A stretch of DNA of 44,939 bases from Anaerolineae bacterium (GTDB lineage: Bacteria; Chloroflexota; Anaerolineae; Anaerolineales; UBA11858): assembly GCA_011176615.1 (NCBI GenBank), contig DUEG01000006.1, positions 1 to 44,939 of the forward strand, written 5' to 3'. Each line of letters begins with the position of its first letter. The stretch's first letter is position 1. Shown in pieces: positions 18,377-28,912 of this stretch. The position numbers and the translations under genes were made by a program. Under the pieces are notes generated by a model that was not told where the DNA came from, made no database searches, and was given only the letters and a program-made list of their open reading frames with translations.

Positions 18377-20395
18377 ATGGCTATTTTTAATAAATTTTCT
18401 ATAGTCTGGAATGCATTGCACGAATTGGGATTCAGACAACTCGTCCTATATCTATGGTATCAGTTTCTCCTTAAATCCAGATTATTGGAACAAAAGACTC
18501 CAACAAATTCTAAAGAAATACCAACAAAACTTAGGTTTCTAATTCCAATATTACCTGACAAAGAAGAATTGATTGCCATAATAGGCAATCTTGGTTTGAA
18601 ACAACTAAAAAACGAAGCCAATGAGATATTAAATGGTCAGGTTCGTTTGTTCGGTGGTGAACCAAGAAAATTAGAAATCGAAACCCCGTATATACACACT
18701 CATTGGACGAAATTTGAAAGTGGTTCGATCCAACTTTCCACGAATCAAGACATAAAATTCATCTGGGAACTCGGACGATTTGGATGGGCTTTCACACTTG
18801 CTCGAGCATATTATCTTTCAGGAGACGAATCCTTTGCTGAAGGTTACTGGGATTATGTTTCACGATTCTTTGCACATAACCCTAAAAACATTGGGCCTCA
18901 ATGGGTTTCCGCGCAGGAAGTCGCTATTCGCTTAATAACGCTTGTATTCACAGCACAAATATTCGCGCTGTCTCCAACATTCGATCAACAAAAAAAGAAC
19001 TATCTCTCAACGTTGATTGCAAGCCATGCACAAAGGATCCTCCCATCTCTTGCTTACGCACTCGCTCAAAACAACAACCATCTCTTAATTGAAGCACTTG
19101 GGTTGTTATCTGCAGCCCTTGCTCTGCCCGAGCATCCTAAAAGCAAGATTTGGTATAGAAAAGGGTGGCACTGGTTGAATTGGGCATTCCAGAATCAAAT
19201 TGATGAGGAAGGCATATATATTCAGCAAAGTGTGAATTATCAACGTTTGATGCTACAAGCGGCTCTTTGGGCAAATATGCTTTTAAAGTTCTCGCAAAGA
19301 GAATTTCCAGAACGAACAAAAAGAAAACTGGAGTTGACTGTCAAATGGATGCTTTCCATAGTAGATTGGGAAACTGGACAGATGCCAAATTTAGGACACA
19401 ATGATGGCGCATACATATTTCCGCTTACCTTATGCTCATTTGGTGACTACAGACCAGTATTGCAAGCAGCCAGTTATGCATTTTTAGGAAAACTAGCATT
19501 TACAGACGGCACCTGGAATGAAATGATGTTTTGGTTTAACGATGACCTGAAAAATAAAAATACCCGGTTAGATGTCTCCAGTTTCACAAATCCTACAGTT
19601 TTGAGGAATAACCAACAAAATGCATGGGGGTACCTACGGGTAGCAAAATTTAACGGAAGACCCGGGCATGCTGATCAATTGCATTTTGACCTATGGTGGC
19701 GCGGAATAAACATCGCTCAAGACCCTGGGACATACCTGTATAATGGTTCTCCCCCATGGGATAATCGCTTGATGTCTGCTGATGTTCATAATACCGTTAC
19801 AATTGACCAAAACGATCAAATGCTAAGAGTCGGAAAATTCTTATACTTAGAAAAGGCTCAGGGAATAATCGACTCAAGAAAAAATGACCCGAACGGAAAC
19901 TGGAAAAGGATCGTTGGGCATCATGATGGTTACCGAAAATTAGGAATTAGACATCAACGTTCAGTAACAATGATTCGAAATGGCAAATGGATAATAGAAG
20001 ACCACATTGACTATGAAAACCAATCCAAGGAAAACGACACTCATATCATAAGGTTGCACTGGCTCCTTCCCGATTGGGAATGGGAACTTATCCATCGAGA
20101 GGTTAATAAAATATCAATTGGATTATTATCTCCATTTGGTGAAGTACAATTGCATACAGAAATCATGCAATCAGAAATCCCCCTTAATCTCCAAGTCGTC
20201 CGTGCTGGGGAATTGGTTTATGGGGATGGCAAAATATCTCCTAACTGGGGGTGGGTATCTCTCATCTATGGTTCGAAAATACCCGCTTTGTCCTTTGGTT
20301 ATCAAATTCAAACTTTTCTTCCCTTGAAAATATCAAGCGAATGGAATTTTCCTGATTATATTAAAGCATCTACTAAAAATGGTAAAAATGATTGA
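18377..20395 (+). CDS. Heparinase II/III-family protein (alginate-lyase-like), no obvious signal peptide
   Basis: NNNHLLIEALGLLSAALALPE; GRPGHADQLHFDLWWRGINIAQDPGTYLYNGSPPWDNRLMSADVHNTVTID. Confidence 0.9.
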   Translation: MAIFNKFSIVWNALHELGFRQLVLYLWYQFLLKSRLLEQKTPTNSKEIPTKLRFLIPILPDKEELIAIIGNLGLKQLKNEANEILNGQVRLFGGEPRKLEIETPYIHTHWTKFESGSIQLSTNQDIKFIWELGRFGWAFTLARAYYLSGDESFAEGYWDYVSRFFAHNPKNIGPQWVSAQEVAIRLITLVFTAQIFALSPTFDQQKKNYLSTLIASHAQRILPSLAYALAQNNNHLLIEALGLLSAALALPEHPKSKIWYRKGWHWLNWAFQNQIDEEGIYIQQSVNYQRLMLQAALWANMLLKFSQREFPERTKRKLELTVKWMLSIVDWETGQMPNLGHNDGAYIFPLTLCSFGDYRPVLQAASYAFLGKLAFTDGTWNEMMFWFNDDLKNKNTRLDVSSFTNPTVLRNNQQNAWGYLRVAKFNGRPGHADQLHFDLWWRGINIAQDPGTYLYNGSPPWDNRLMSADVHNTVTIDQNDQMLRVGKFLYLEKAQGIIDSRKNDPNGNWKRIVGHHDGYRKLGIRHQRSVTMIRNGKWIIEDHIDYENQSKENDTHIIRLHWLLPDWEWELIHREVNKISIGLLSPFGEVQLHTEIMQSEIPLNLQVVRAGELVYGDGKISPNWGWVSLIYGSKIPALSFGYQIQTFLPLKISSEWNFPDYIKASTKNGKND

Positions 20396-20410
20396 AGTCA
20401 AACTAATCCA

Positions 20411-21622
20411 ATGCATATTTTGTTAATCCATCAAGCCTTTGCCTCTCTGGACGAGCCTGGAGGCACAAGACACCATGAACTAGCGCGTTTTTTTGCGAGC
20501 AAAGGGCATAAAGTCACAGTGATCGCCAGTCCTATAAGTTACCTTACGGGGAGATCACGCGACGAACATGTTCATTGGATTAGTCGCGAAAACTTGGATG
20601 AAAGGGTTACAATTTTACGGGTATATACTTATCCTGCACTTCATAAAAGTTTTGTTCATCGCATATTTAGTTTCTTAAGTTTCATGGTTTCGTCATTCAT
20701 TATTGGTTTATCAGTAAAAGACGTGGATATTGTTTGGGGAACATCTCCCCCCATTTTTCAGGGACTAACCGCAAGTTTACTCGCAACCATAAAACGCGTT
20801 CCTTTTATATTCGAGGTGAGGGATTTATGGCCGGCTTTCGCTGTCGCTGTTGGTGTTTTAAAAAATCCCTTCCTAATTCGCGCATCAGAATGGTTAGAAA
20901 GATTTTTGTATCATTCAGCAGAAAATATTATTGTTAATTCTCCCGGCTTTATCTCTCATGTTACAGAACATGGTGGATTATCAATCACACTTATCCCCAA
21001 CGGGGCCGATCCTGCAATGTTCGACCCATCTAATAGAGGGTTACGCTTTCGCAAGCAATATCACTTGGAAAACAAATTTATCGTGTTGTATGCGGGTGCC
21101 CACGGGTTATCCAATGATTTAGGAAACATCCTCAAAGCAGCAAATCTTCTGCGTAAGCAACCGAATATCATTTTTATATTAGTAGGTGATGGGAAAGAGA
21201 AACCTCACCTTGTGCAAAAAGCAGATGAAATGAGATTGCCAAATATCTTATTTTTACCTCCCATCTCAAAGAGGGAAATTCCAGAAATATTGGCTGCTGC
21301 AGATGCTTGTATTGCAACCTTAAAACCAATAGAGATGTATAAAACCGTCTATCCGAATAAAGTGTTTGACTACATGGCTGCTGGAAGACCTGTGATTTTA
21401 GCAATTGATGGGGTGATTAAAGAAATCATTGAGGAAGCCAACGCTGGAATACCTGTTCCTCCTGGTAATCCATCTTCTATAGCAAACGCTGTGATGCAAT
21501 TGAACAAGGACCCAAACAAAGCAACAGAGATGGGTATACATGGACGGCAGATTATTGAAGCGCGATTCTCGAGAGAAAAACTTGCAGAAGAATTCCTGCA
21601 AGTGATTAATTCACTTGTTTAA
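20411..21622 (+). CDS. Glycosyltransferase family 4 (WbuB-like)
   Basis: MHILLIHQAFASLDEPGGTRHHELARFFASKGHKVTVIA; IPNGADPAMFDP; VYPNKVFDYMAAGRPVILAIDG. Confidence 0.93.
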   Translation: MHILLIHQAFASLDEPGGTRHHELARFFASKGHKVTVIASPISYLTGRSRDEHVHWISRENLDERVTILRVYTYPALHKSFVHRIFSFLSFMVSSFIIGLSVKDVDIVWGTSPPIFQGLTASLLATIKRVPFIFEVRDLWPAFAVAVGVLKNPFLIRASEWLERFLYHSAENIIVNSPGFISHVTEHGGLSITLIPNGADPAMFDPSNRGLRFRKQYHLENKFIVLYAGAHGLSNDLGNILKAANLLRKQPNIIFILVGDGKEKPHLVQKADEMRLPNILFLPPISKREIPEILAAADACIATLKPIEMYKTVYPNKVFDYMAAGRPVILAIDGVIKEIIEEANAGIPVPPGNPSSIANAVMQLNKDPNKATEMGIHGRQIIEARFSREKLAEEFLQVINSLV

Positions 21623-21729
21623 CCAAAGTGCTTAAATTAAATAAACTCCTATCGATTATATAATTTTCAAATTTTTGGGTTATACTTTGAGAAATCATTT
21701 TTTATACCAACGGCATATTGAGGTGCAAA

Positions 21730-22197
21730 ATGGCTGAACTTACCCGATGGCAAATCTTGGATTTACTTAACCGTCCTGGACCATTATGGCTTACAGGAAT
21801 TGATCTTAGTGGAATTGACCTTACACGGGCAAATCTTGAAAGAGCGAACTTGGAAGGCGCAAATTTAACAGGCACAACTTTAGCCCGTGCAAATCTACAG
21901 GGAGCAAATCTTGAAGGCGCGAATCTTACTAACGCAAACCTTGGCGGCGCCAATCTAACTCGAGCAAATTTGTTCGGAGCAAAATTAACTCGGGCAAATT
22001 TGTTCGGCACAAAATTAGAAGGCGCAAGTTTATTACGGGCAGTTATGGTTGACGCTAATTTAACAAAGGCAAATTTATATGGGGCGAATTTACGAAATGC
22101 AGATTTGACCGGAGTCCAATTGACAGAAGCAAACCTCCGTGCTGCAACATTGCCTGATGGATCTATTGGACGGACAACACAACCCCGCCCGAAATGA
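21730..22197 (+). CDS. Pentapeptide-repeat protein
   Basis: Tandem A(N/D)LxxA repeats (ANLERANLEGANLTGTTLARANLQGANLEGANLTNANLGG...). ATG at 21730 with GAGGTG upstream, rather than the track TTG at 21718. Confidence 0.95.
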   Translation: MAELTRWQILDLLNRPGPLWLTGIDLSGIDLTRANLERANLEGANLTGTTLARANLQGANLEGANLTNANLGGANLTRANLFGAKLTRANLFGTKLEGASLLRAVMVDANLTKANLYGANLRNADLTGVQLTEANLRAATLPDGSIGRTTQPRPK

Positions 22198-22239
22198 CCA
22201 AAAACGGAAACCACTATGAAAGATAGGTGAAATTCAATA

Positions 22240-23139
22240 GTGACTCGTAAAAAATCAGCAGAAGATCTATCAATTGATGAACTGCGTCGTTTATTTGTTG
22301 AAAAAAGACGATCGACACGGCAGGATAGGTTAGAACGGTTTCGCAAAACCGGACGAATCATTTCCCTTGTATCAGTTGATGAGAGCGCCTCGCTTAATGA
22401 AATTAGATCAGATACAACAATTGAGGAAGAAAAACCAACCCCAAAAAGTCATAGAAGATTTTTTGATTTTTTCCTGTTAATAATTGAAGTGCTTGCTGTC
22501 GTTGGATTAATTTTTGTTCTTTTCAACGGATTAGAGATTATTAAACAATTAAATCAAGAGGTAGCCCAAGCCTTAGAACAACCGACATTAACCCCCACAC
22601 CTTTAATTAAAGCGGTTGTATTGCCGTCTGGTCATACACCACCAAACGGCCCAGGTGGCGCCCAACCAAATGCATTAGAGATTCCCGAACATCTACGACC
22701 GATGGTGCAATCCTTAGCCAATATCCCAATCCCTACCGCAGGACCCCAGCAAGCTGTTCGTATCCAAATCCCTGCTATAGGCGTGGATGCTCCTATCGTT
22801 CAGGGAGACGGATGGGAACAATTAAAAAAAGGCGTGGGACAATACATTGGTTCTGCCAATCCCGGGGAAAATGGAAATATTGTCTTGTCTGCACATAACG
22901 ATATTTTTGGAGAAATTTTTAGATATTTGGAGAAATTAAAGCCTGGAGATAAGATCATCATTTATACAAATCAACGATCTTATAATTACGTTGTGTCAAA
23001 GACTCAAATCGTTGAACCCACACGTGTCGATTTAATGGATTTTAGCAAAAAGCCTACCGTAACTTTGATTTCGTGTTATCCTTATTTAGTTGACAAACAA
23101 AGAATAATAGTTCAAGGATATCTGACAAAAAATAATTAA
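22240..23139 (+). CDS. Sortase (class D/E-like transpeptidase), membrane anchored
   Basis: Cytoplasmic N-terminus plus TM (FFLLIIEVLAVVGLIFVLFNGL); IQIPAIGVDAPIV; catalytic His VLSAHND; catalytic Cys TLISCYPY. Confidence 0.92.
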   Translation: MTRKKSAEDLSIDELRRLFVEKRRSTRQDRLERFRKTGRIISLVSVDESASLNEIRSDTTIEEEKPTPKSHRRFFDFFLLIIEVLAVVGLIFVLFNGLEIIKQLNQEVAQALEQPTLTPTPLIKAVVLPSGHTPPNGPGGAQPNALEIPEHLRPMVQSLANIPIPTAGPQQAVRIQIPAIGVDAPIVQGDGWEQLKKGVGQYIGSANPGENGNIVLSAHNDIFGEIFRYLEKLKPGDKIIIYTNQRSYNYVVSKTQIVEPTRVDLMDFSKKPTVTLISCYPYLVDKQRIIVQGYLTKNN

Positions 23140-23153
23140 ACAGGAGCAAATTA

Positions 23154-23363
23154 ATGAGCAAAAAGAAAAAGCGAAAGGTCTCAAAAGGCTCTTCAATAAA
23201 AAAAACAGTCTCAATTTCAAAAGGGAAAAATGTTTCCCGACATTCTGCACTGCAAAGTTTTAACCCGGATTATTCGTACGTGATCAAGGATTTGCATAGA
23301 ATTGGAATATTAGCGGGATCATTTATTTTAATCTTAGTCATATTGTCTTACTTTATTGGTTGA
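23154..23363 (+). CDS. Lys-rich small single-TM protein (69 aa) immediately downstream of the sortase
   Basis: ORF MSKKKKRKVSKGSSIKKTVSISKGK...IGILAGSFILILVILSYFIG; starts 15 nt after the sortase stop; SD-like AGGAGC upstream. Confidence 0.8.
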   Translation: MSKKKKRKVSKGSSIKKTVSISKGKNVSRHSALQSFNPDYSYVIKDLHRIGILAGSFILILVILSYFIG

Positions 23364-23580
23364 ACAGCCTTCTCCTCTCAGGGGAACAAAACAAATCACT
23401 AAACGGAACGATCCTCGCGATCGTTTCGCTGTTTAAAAAGCACAAGAATGGTTTAATCAATTCTAAATAGCACTCTTATTTAATATCATTAACATATATA
23501 ATCAATAAGAAACAGTATAATAACCAGACAAAATCTGCAAAACTGTAAAGTTACCTTCTAATTTTCGTCGGGGTTTTTTT

Positions 23581-24825
23581 ATGACAAATCAAAATTCATC
23601 AGACGCTTCACCTCCATGGGGATCAACAGTAAAACTTGTAATCGGATTCACTGTTGTTGGGATAATCGGCGCCTTTCTAGTCCGGTTTAAAAATCTAATA
23701 GGCCCGTTACTTCTTGTATTTATCCTAAGTTATTTACTGCATCCATTGGCGAAACGGCTGAGTGAAAAGACAAGATTGTCCTGGAGAATGTCTGTCAATA
23801 TCATTTTCATCATCTTAATCATCATATTACTTACTTCAGCCACAGCAATAGGATTGGTTGTTATTCAGCAACTTCAAAGTCTGATTAATGCAATTAACGA
23901 CATTGTTGGTAATCTTCCACAAGCAGTGATGGATCTCTCTACACAAGAAATTCATATCGGGAACTATGTGTTTAACTTTTCTTCATATTTCAATACAAAC
24001 AACATTGAAACGGTTTTACAGAAATTACTAGAGATAATTCAACCCATGTTAGGACGCGCGGGGGGTATATTAAGTTCAATGGCTTCTAGCACGGCAACTT
24101 CAATCGGCTGGACATTCTTTATTGCGATAATATCTTATTTTTTACTAGCAGATTTAGGAGACATACCAGATGTTTCTCGCTCTTTTAATATTCCTGGTTA
24201 CGACAAAGACTTCAAGCGACTATGGCATGAATTATTACGAATATGGAACGCTTTCCTCCGTGGACAATTTGTTCTCTTTGTTTTTACTGCTGTGATTTAT
24301 GCGATATTGATGGGGTTACTAGGCGTAAAGTACGTATTGGCAATCGCAATTATTGCAGGATTAGCGCGTTTCATTCCATATGCAGGCGCCTGGATTACTT
24401 GGATAATAATCGCCCTCGTTTCGCTATTTCAAAGCGGGAATTACTTCGGTCTCGAAAACTGGCAATTCATGCTTGTTGTGCTCGGAGTTGGATTTATTGT
24501 TGATACAATATTCGATAATTTTATAGCACCACGTATTCTCGGTAAATCATTAGGAGTAAATCCAGCATTGGTCTTATTGGCTGCGATCATTGGCGCCAAT
24601 CTGATTGGGTTGATTGGAGTATTGTTGGCTGCGCCAGTACTAGCGACATTAAAACTTTTTGGTCAATATATCACCCGAAAGATGCTTGACATGCCCCCAT
24701 TCCCTGAACCCGAACAAGAAATTGAACCATTGAGATATCCATGGGTTGTATGGGGTGAAAAATTTTGGTCATGGATAATCCAGAAAGCGCGCCTGATAAT
24801 AAAAAAAGGGGATTCGCAGAAATAA
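23581..24825 (+). CDS. AI-2E transporter family (PerM/YdbT-like) permease
   Basis: Multi-TM; GLARFIPYAGAWITWIIIALVSLFQSG; DNFIAPRILGKSLGVNPALVLLAAIIGANLIGLIGVLLAAPVLATLK. Confidence 0.95.
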   Translation: MTNQNSSDASPPWGSTVKLVIGFTVVGIIGAFLVRFKNLIGPLLLVFILSYLLHPLAKRLSEKTRLSWRMSVNIIFIILIIILLTSATAIGLVVIQQLQSLINAINDIVGNLPQAVMDLSTQEIHIGNYVFNFSSYFNTNNIETVLQKLLEIIQPMLGRAGGILSSMASSTATSIGWTFFIAIISYFLLADLGDIPDVSRSFNIPGYDKDFKRLWHELLRIWNAFLRGQFVLFVFTAVIYAILMGLLGVKYVLAIAIIAGLARFIPYAGAWITWIIIALVSLFQSGNYFGLENWQFMLVVLGVGFIVDTIFDNFIAPRILGKSLGVNPALVLLAAIIGANLIGLIGVLLAAPVLATLKLFGQYITRKMLDMPPFPEPEQEIEPLRYPWVVWGEKFWSWIIQKARLIIKKGDSQK

Positions 24826-24828
24826 AAA

Positions 24829-24851
24829 TTCCTTTCTCAATAAGAAAGGAA
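24829..24851 (-). terminator. Intrinsic terminator of dnaA, possibly bidirectional with the convergent AI-2E gene
   Basis: Perfect 9-bp stem TTCCTTTCT-CAATA-AGAAAGGAA; on the minus strand it is followed by TTTTTATTT. Confidence 0.7.
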
Positions 24852-24890
24852 CAAATTGTTGAACCCAATAAAATTTTATTAAGATACCAT

Positions 24891-26219
24891 TTAGGCATTC
24901 TCATAAAGTCTTCCGCGAATATCAACAATTTTTCTGCGGAGTTTGTCGTCTCGTTCAAGCAAATCAGATATCTTTTCACACCCATACATCACCGTTGTGT
25001 GGTCTCTTCCCCCTAGTAATTTTCCTATTTGAGGTAGTGAAATATCCAATTCCTCTCTTAGCAAGTACATAGCAATTTGCCTGGGTAACGCGATGTTCCG
25101 AGATCGGTTTCGTTTCCTGATATCTTCAATGGATATATTAAATGCTTCCGCAACTGACTGAATTAAGTATTCAGGTTCAATGGTATTTCTATGTGGGAGC
25201 ATATCTGCTAAAGCAAGGTTAACCAAATCTGGTGCCATATCCATACCCCATAGGTTCGCGTATGCTACGATACGAGTCAATGCACCTTCCAATTCCCGGA
25301 TATTTGATTGAAAGTGTCGTGCAATCACTTCGATAATTTCATCAGGAACCTGATGATTCTCTCGATCTGCCTTCGAGCGGAGAATCGCCATTCTCGTTTC
25401 AAAATCCGGAGGTTGAATATCTGCAGCTAGACCCCATTCAAAGCGTGAACGCAACCGCTCTTCTAAGGTTAACATCGCCTTCGGGGGCCGATCTGATGAG
25501 ATAACAATTTGTTTGTCTTGTCCATGTAGAGTATTGAATGTGTGAAAGAATTCTTCTTGCGTGGATTCTTTCCCGGCAATGAATTGAATATCATCAATAA
25601 GAAGAACATCTATCCGGCGATACTTTTCGCGGAATGCTTGAGTTGTGCGCTTACGAATTGCGTTAATTAAATCATTAGTAAATTCTTCAGACGAAACATA
25701 CAAAACCTGAAGTCCATCATCTAAACAATGATTTCCAATAGCATGCAAGAGGTGTGTTTTTCCTAACCCAACGCCACCGTATAAGAATAGTGGATTATAT
25801 GCTTGTGATGGTTTCTCTGCAACAGCAAGGCTAGCAGCATGAGCAAGCCTATTACTTGTACCAACAATGAAATTATGAAAACCATATTTTGAATTTAAAT
25901 TGGTGTCATTTGTTCTAGCCTGCGTGTCCGCATTATTCTGAATAACTTTGACAGATGGCTCAGAGAAAGAGGATTCTTGCCACACGATAAAGTGGACATC
26001 AACGGTTCTATTTAGGATTCCAGAAAGTATTTGGACAATTGTGCTCGTAAGTCGATTTTCTAACCAATCGCGTGCATATGCATTCTTCACACCAACGATG
26101 AACACCCCATCTTCGAAAGATACAAATTCAGTGTCTCTCACCCATGTATCAAACGATGCTTTGGGCATATCCATTTGCAATTGTCCAAGAGTAGCGTGCC
26201 AGGCTTGCACGGGTCTCAT
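24891..26219 (-). CDS. dnaA: Chromosomal replication initiator DnaA
   Basis: Walker A PLFLYGGVGLGKTHLLHAIGN; VLLIDDIQFIAGKESTQEEFFHTFN; domain IV GGRDHTTVMYGCEKI. Confidence 0.98.
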   Translation of the reverse strand: MRPVQAWHATLGQLQMDMPKASFDTWVRDTEFVSFEDGVFIVGVKNAYARDWLENRLTSTIVQILSGILNRTVDVHFIVWQESSFSEPSVKVIQNNADTQARTNDTNLNSKYGFHNFIVGTSNRLAHAASLAVAEKPSQAYNPLFLYGGVGLGKTHLLHAIGNHCLDDGLQVLYVSSEEFTNDLINAIRKRTTQAFREKYRRIDVLLIDDIQFIAGKESTQEEFFHTFNTLHGQDKQIVISSDRPPKAMLTLEERLRSRFEWGLAADIQPPDFETRMAILRSKADRENHQVPDEIIEVIARHFQSNIRELEGALTRIVAYANLWGMDMAPDLVNLALADMLPHRNTIEPEYLIQSVAEAFNISIEDIRKRNRSRNIALPRQIAMYLLREELDISLPQIGKLLGGRDHTTVMYGCEKISDLLERDDKLRRKIVDIRGRLYENA

Positions 26220-26265
26220 TTACAGCGTTCCTCCACTTCCTTAGATACCTAATAAATCCGTGATA

Positions 26266-26287
26266 TTAACCTAACGGTATAGGTTAA
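26266..26287. promoter_or_regulatory. Inverted repeat upstream of dnaA, candidate regulator site or promoter element
   Basis: TTAACCTA-ACGGTA-TAGGTTAA, a perfect 8-bp inverted repeat about 50-70 bp upstream of the dnaA ATG and next to a TAATAT -10-like hexamer on the minus strand. Confidence 0.4.
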
Positions 26288-26967
26288 CCAGAACGAGCGA
26301 TATTCCTCTGATACCGCTTGCTAGTACAAGCAGATATTTTCAATATATAACCCCCAATAATCATTATCATTAGAAATAAATTCTAACAGACAAGTAAGGG
26401 AAGTTGCAATACTCTTACCCTACGGAACTCTAAAAATACTGAATTCTTTAAGATTTCTTATCTTAAAATATTCATATATAAAGAACAATGATTCCTAAAT
26501 GTAATTGCGTTTAAATATACCCCACTTTTAGCACAAGCATCTTGAGTACTCCCATATATAGGGTCACATACTGGTTTTTTGAGATAATATCCCATAGTTA
26601 CGGGTTAATACTTAAAGAATTCATGCTTTGGTTATTTAAAAAAAGAGACGGACCTTAATCATTTTTCTGAAATTCTAACATCGAGAAAATTGGTAAATAT
26701 GCAAATACTTCAATTCATCCTTTCGTGGCTTCATTTTTCTAACAACCACTAGTCCTTTCCTATGGGAAACGAAAGAATAGAATTGAACAATATTACAATC
26801 CTCAAACATTATGTTAACGAATTTCATTCATTCAATAGTTATCCTTATCGTAAACGTCTGATCATCAAAAAAAGATCATTCGTTTTAACGATATAGCAAA
26901 TATTTAAAGATTTGAAATAACATTATTTCTAGAGAATTATTCTAGGAAAAAATTAAGGAGATTTAAT

Positions 26968-28890
26968 ATGGCAAAGGTTATTGGTATTGATTTAGGGACA
27001 ACAAACAGCGTTGTAGCAGTTATGGAAGGGGGAGATCCAACAGTTATAACAACAGCGGAAGGTTCTCGGCTTTGTCCATCTGTCGTGGCATTTAACAAGA
27101 ATAACGAGCGCCTTGTTGGACAAACAGCAAAGCGCCAAGCAGTGATCAATCCTGAGAATACGGTTTTTTCAATCAAGAGGTTTATGGGGCGGCGGTACGA
27201 TGAGGTAGAAACAGAGCGCAAGATGGTCCCCTATAAAGTTGTCAAAGGTCCTGCAGGTGATGCGCGGGTCAGGATTCCTCAAACAGGGAAGGAATATAGC
27301 CCACAAGAAATTTCCGCAATGATCCTAAGCAAATTAAAAAACGACGCTGAGGCTTATTTGGGAGAACCCGTATCAAAGGCTGTCATCACTGTGCCTGCAT
27401 ACTTTAATGATAGTCAAAGACAGGCTACGAAAGATGCAGGGAAGATTGCAGGGCTGGATGTTCAAAGAATCATCAACGAGCCAACCGCGGCTGCCCTTGC
27501 TTATGGATTGGATAAAAAGGAAAACGAGACTATTCTTGTTTTCGACTTGGGAGGTGGCACATTTGATGTCAGTATACTTGAGGTTGGTGATGGTGTTGTT
27601 GAAGTAAAAGCAACAAACGGGGATACTCACTTAGGTGGTGATGATTGGGATGAGCGGATCGTCAAATGGATTGCAGATGATTTTATGAAATCACAAGGCA
27701 TCAATCTCCGAGAAGATCGTCAGTCATTACAGCGATTACGTGAAGCAGCAGAAAAAGCAAAGATTGAACTTTCAAGTGTAATGCAAACAGAAATCAACTT
27801 GCCGTATATTACTGCTGATGCTTCAGGTCCAAAACACTTACAAACCAATCTAAGCCGCTCGAAATTCGAACAATTAACTGAAGATCTTGTTGAAAGATTG
27901 CGCAAACCTTTCAATGCAGCCTTAAACGATGCAGGACTTATGCCTAGTGATATCGATGAAATCGTATTAGTTGGGGGTGCAACCAGAATGCCTATGGTTC
28001 AAGATTTGGTTCGGTCCTTGATCAATAAGGAGCCTCATAAAGGAGTAAATCCTGATGAAGTTGTTGCTATTGGAGCAGCAATTCAAGGTGGTGTTCTCAG
28101 CGGGGAAGTCAAGGATGTGCTATTACTAGATGTTACCCCTCTCTCATTAGGCGTCGAAACGCTCGGTGGCGTAATGACCAAATTGATTGAGAGAAACACG
28201 ACAATTCCTGTAAAAAAGACAGAAGTCTTTTCAACGGCTGAGGACAATCAAACCGCTGTAGACATTCACGTTTTACAAGGCGAACGACCGATGGCTACTG
28301 ACAATATGAGCCTTGGAAGATTCAGACTAGAAGGTATTCCACCAGCGCCAAGAGGAATTCCACAAGTTGAAGTAACTTTTGATATTGACGCAAACGGCAT
28401 ATTAAACGTCACTGCACGCGACAAAGCCACAGGTAAAGAGCAGAAAGTAACGATAACGGCTTCGACTAATTTATCTGAAAACGACGTTGATCGTATGATA
28501 CGTGAAGCAAGAGAGCATGAAGCTGAAGACCAACGCTTACGTGATTTAATTCTTGCTCGCAACTTGGCTGACAATCTTACTTACCAAACAGAAAAATCTT
28601 TGCGCGAATTAGATGGAAAAGTTCCTGCAGATGAAAGATCTAATATTGAAAGCAAGATCGAGGAATTGAAAAAAGCAAAAGATAGTGATGATATCGAGAA
28701 AATCAAACGATTGACTGAGGAACTACAAAACGCGTCCCACGCCCTTAGCCAACAACTCTATGCACAACAGAACAAACAACAACCAACAGGAGAAACATCC
28801 TACGGATCTAAAGGTGGAAATGGAAAAGATGCTTCACCAAGCAAGGATGAAGAAGGTGAAGTTGTTGAAGGCGAATTCAGAGAAGCATAG
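26968..28890 (+). CDS. dnaK: Molecular chaperone DnaK (Hsp70)
   Basis: [77 protein letters not shown]. Confidence 0.99.
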   Translation: MAKVIGIDLGTTNSVVAVMEGGDPTVITTAEGSRLCPSVVAFNKNNERLVGQTAKRQAVINPENTVFSIKRFMGRRYDEVETERKMVPYKVVKGPAGDARVRIPQTGKEYSPQEISAMILSKLKNDAEAYLGEPVSKAVITVPAYFNDSQRQATKDAGKIAGLDVQRIINEPTAAALAYGLDKKENETILVFDLGGGTFDVSILEVGDGVVEVKATNGDTHLGGDDWDERIVKWIADDFMKSQGINLREDRQSLQRLREAAEKAKIELSSVMQTEINLPYITADASGPKHLQTNLSRSKFEQLTEDLVERLRKPFNAALNDAGLMPSDIDEIVLVGGATRMPMVQDLVRSLINKEPHKGVNPDEVVAIGAAIQGGVLSGEVKDVLLLDVTPLSLGVETLGGVMTKLIERNTTIPVKKTEVFSTAEDNQTAVDIHVLQGERPMATDNMSLGRFRLEGIPPAPRGIPQVEVTFDIDANGILNVTARDKATGKEQKVTITASTNLSENDVDRMIREAREHEAEDQRLRDLILARNLADNLTYQTEKSLRELDGKVPADERSNIESKIEELKKAKDSDDIEKIKRLTEELQNASHALSQQLYAQQNKQQPTGETSYGSKGGNGKDASPSKDEEGEVVEGEFREA

Positions 28891-28912
28891 GATCGACAAG
28901 ACTAAAATTAAA

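Noticed and set aside
21702-22361. 219-aa minus-strand ORF with repetitive KFAxxRFA sequence
   Set aside because: It is the antisense shadow of the pentapeptide-repeat gene; the periodic sequence produces a long open frame on the opposite strand.
23401-23434. Imperfect hairpin AAACGGAACGATC-CTCGC-GATCGTTTCGCTGTTT after the small sortase-linked gene
   Set aside because: The stem has bulges and no T-tract follows, so I do not call it an intrinsic terminator, although it may stabilise the transcript end.
26526-26554. Possible CIRCE-like element upstream of dnaK (TTAGCAC...GAGTACTC)
   Set aside because: Spacing and half-site match to TTAGCACTC-N9-GAGTGCTAA are poor, and the site lies about 400 bp from the dnaK start.
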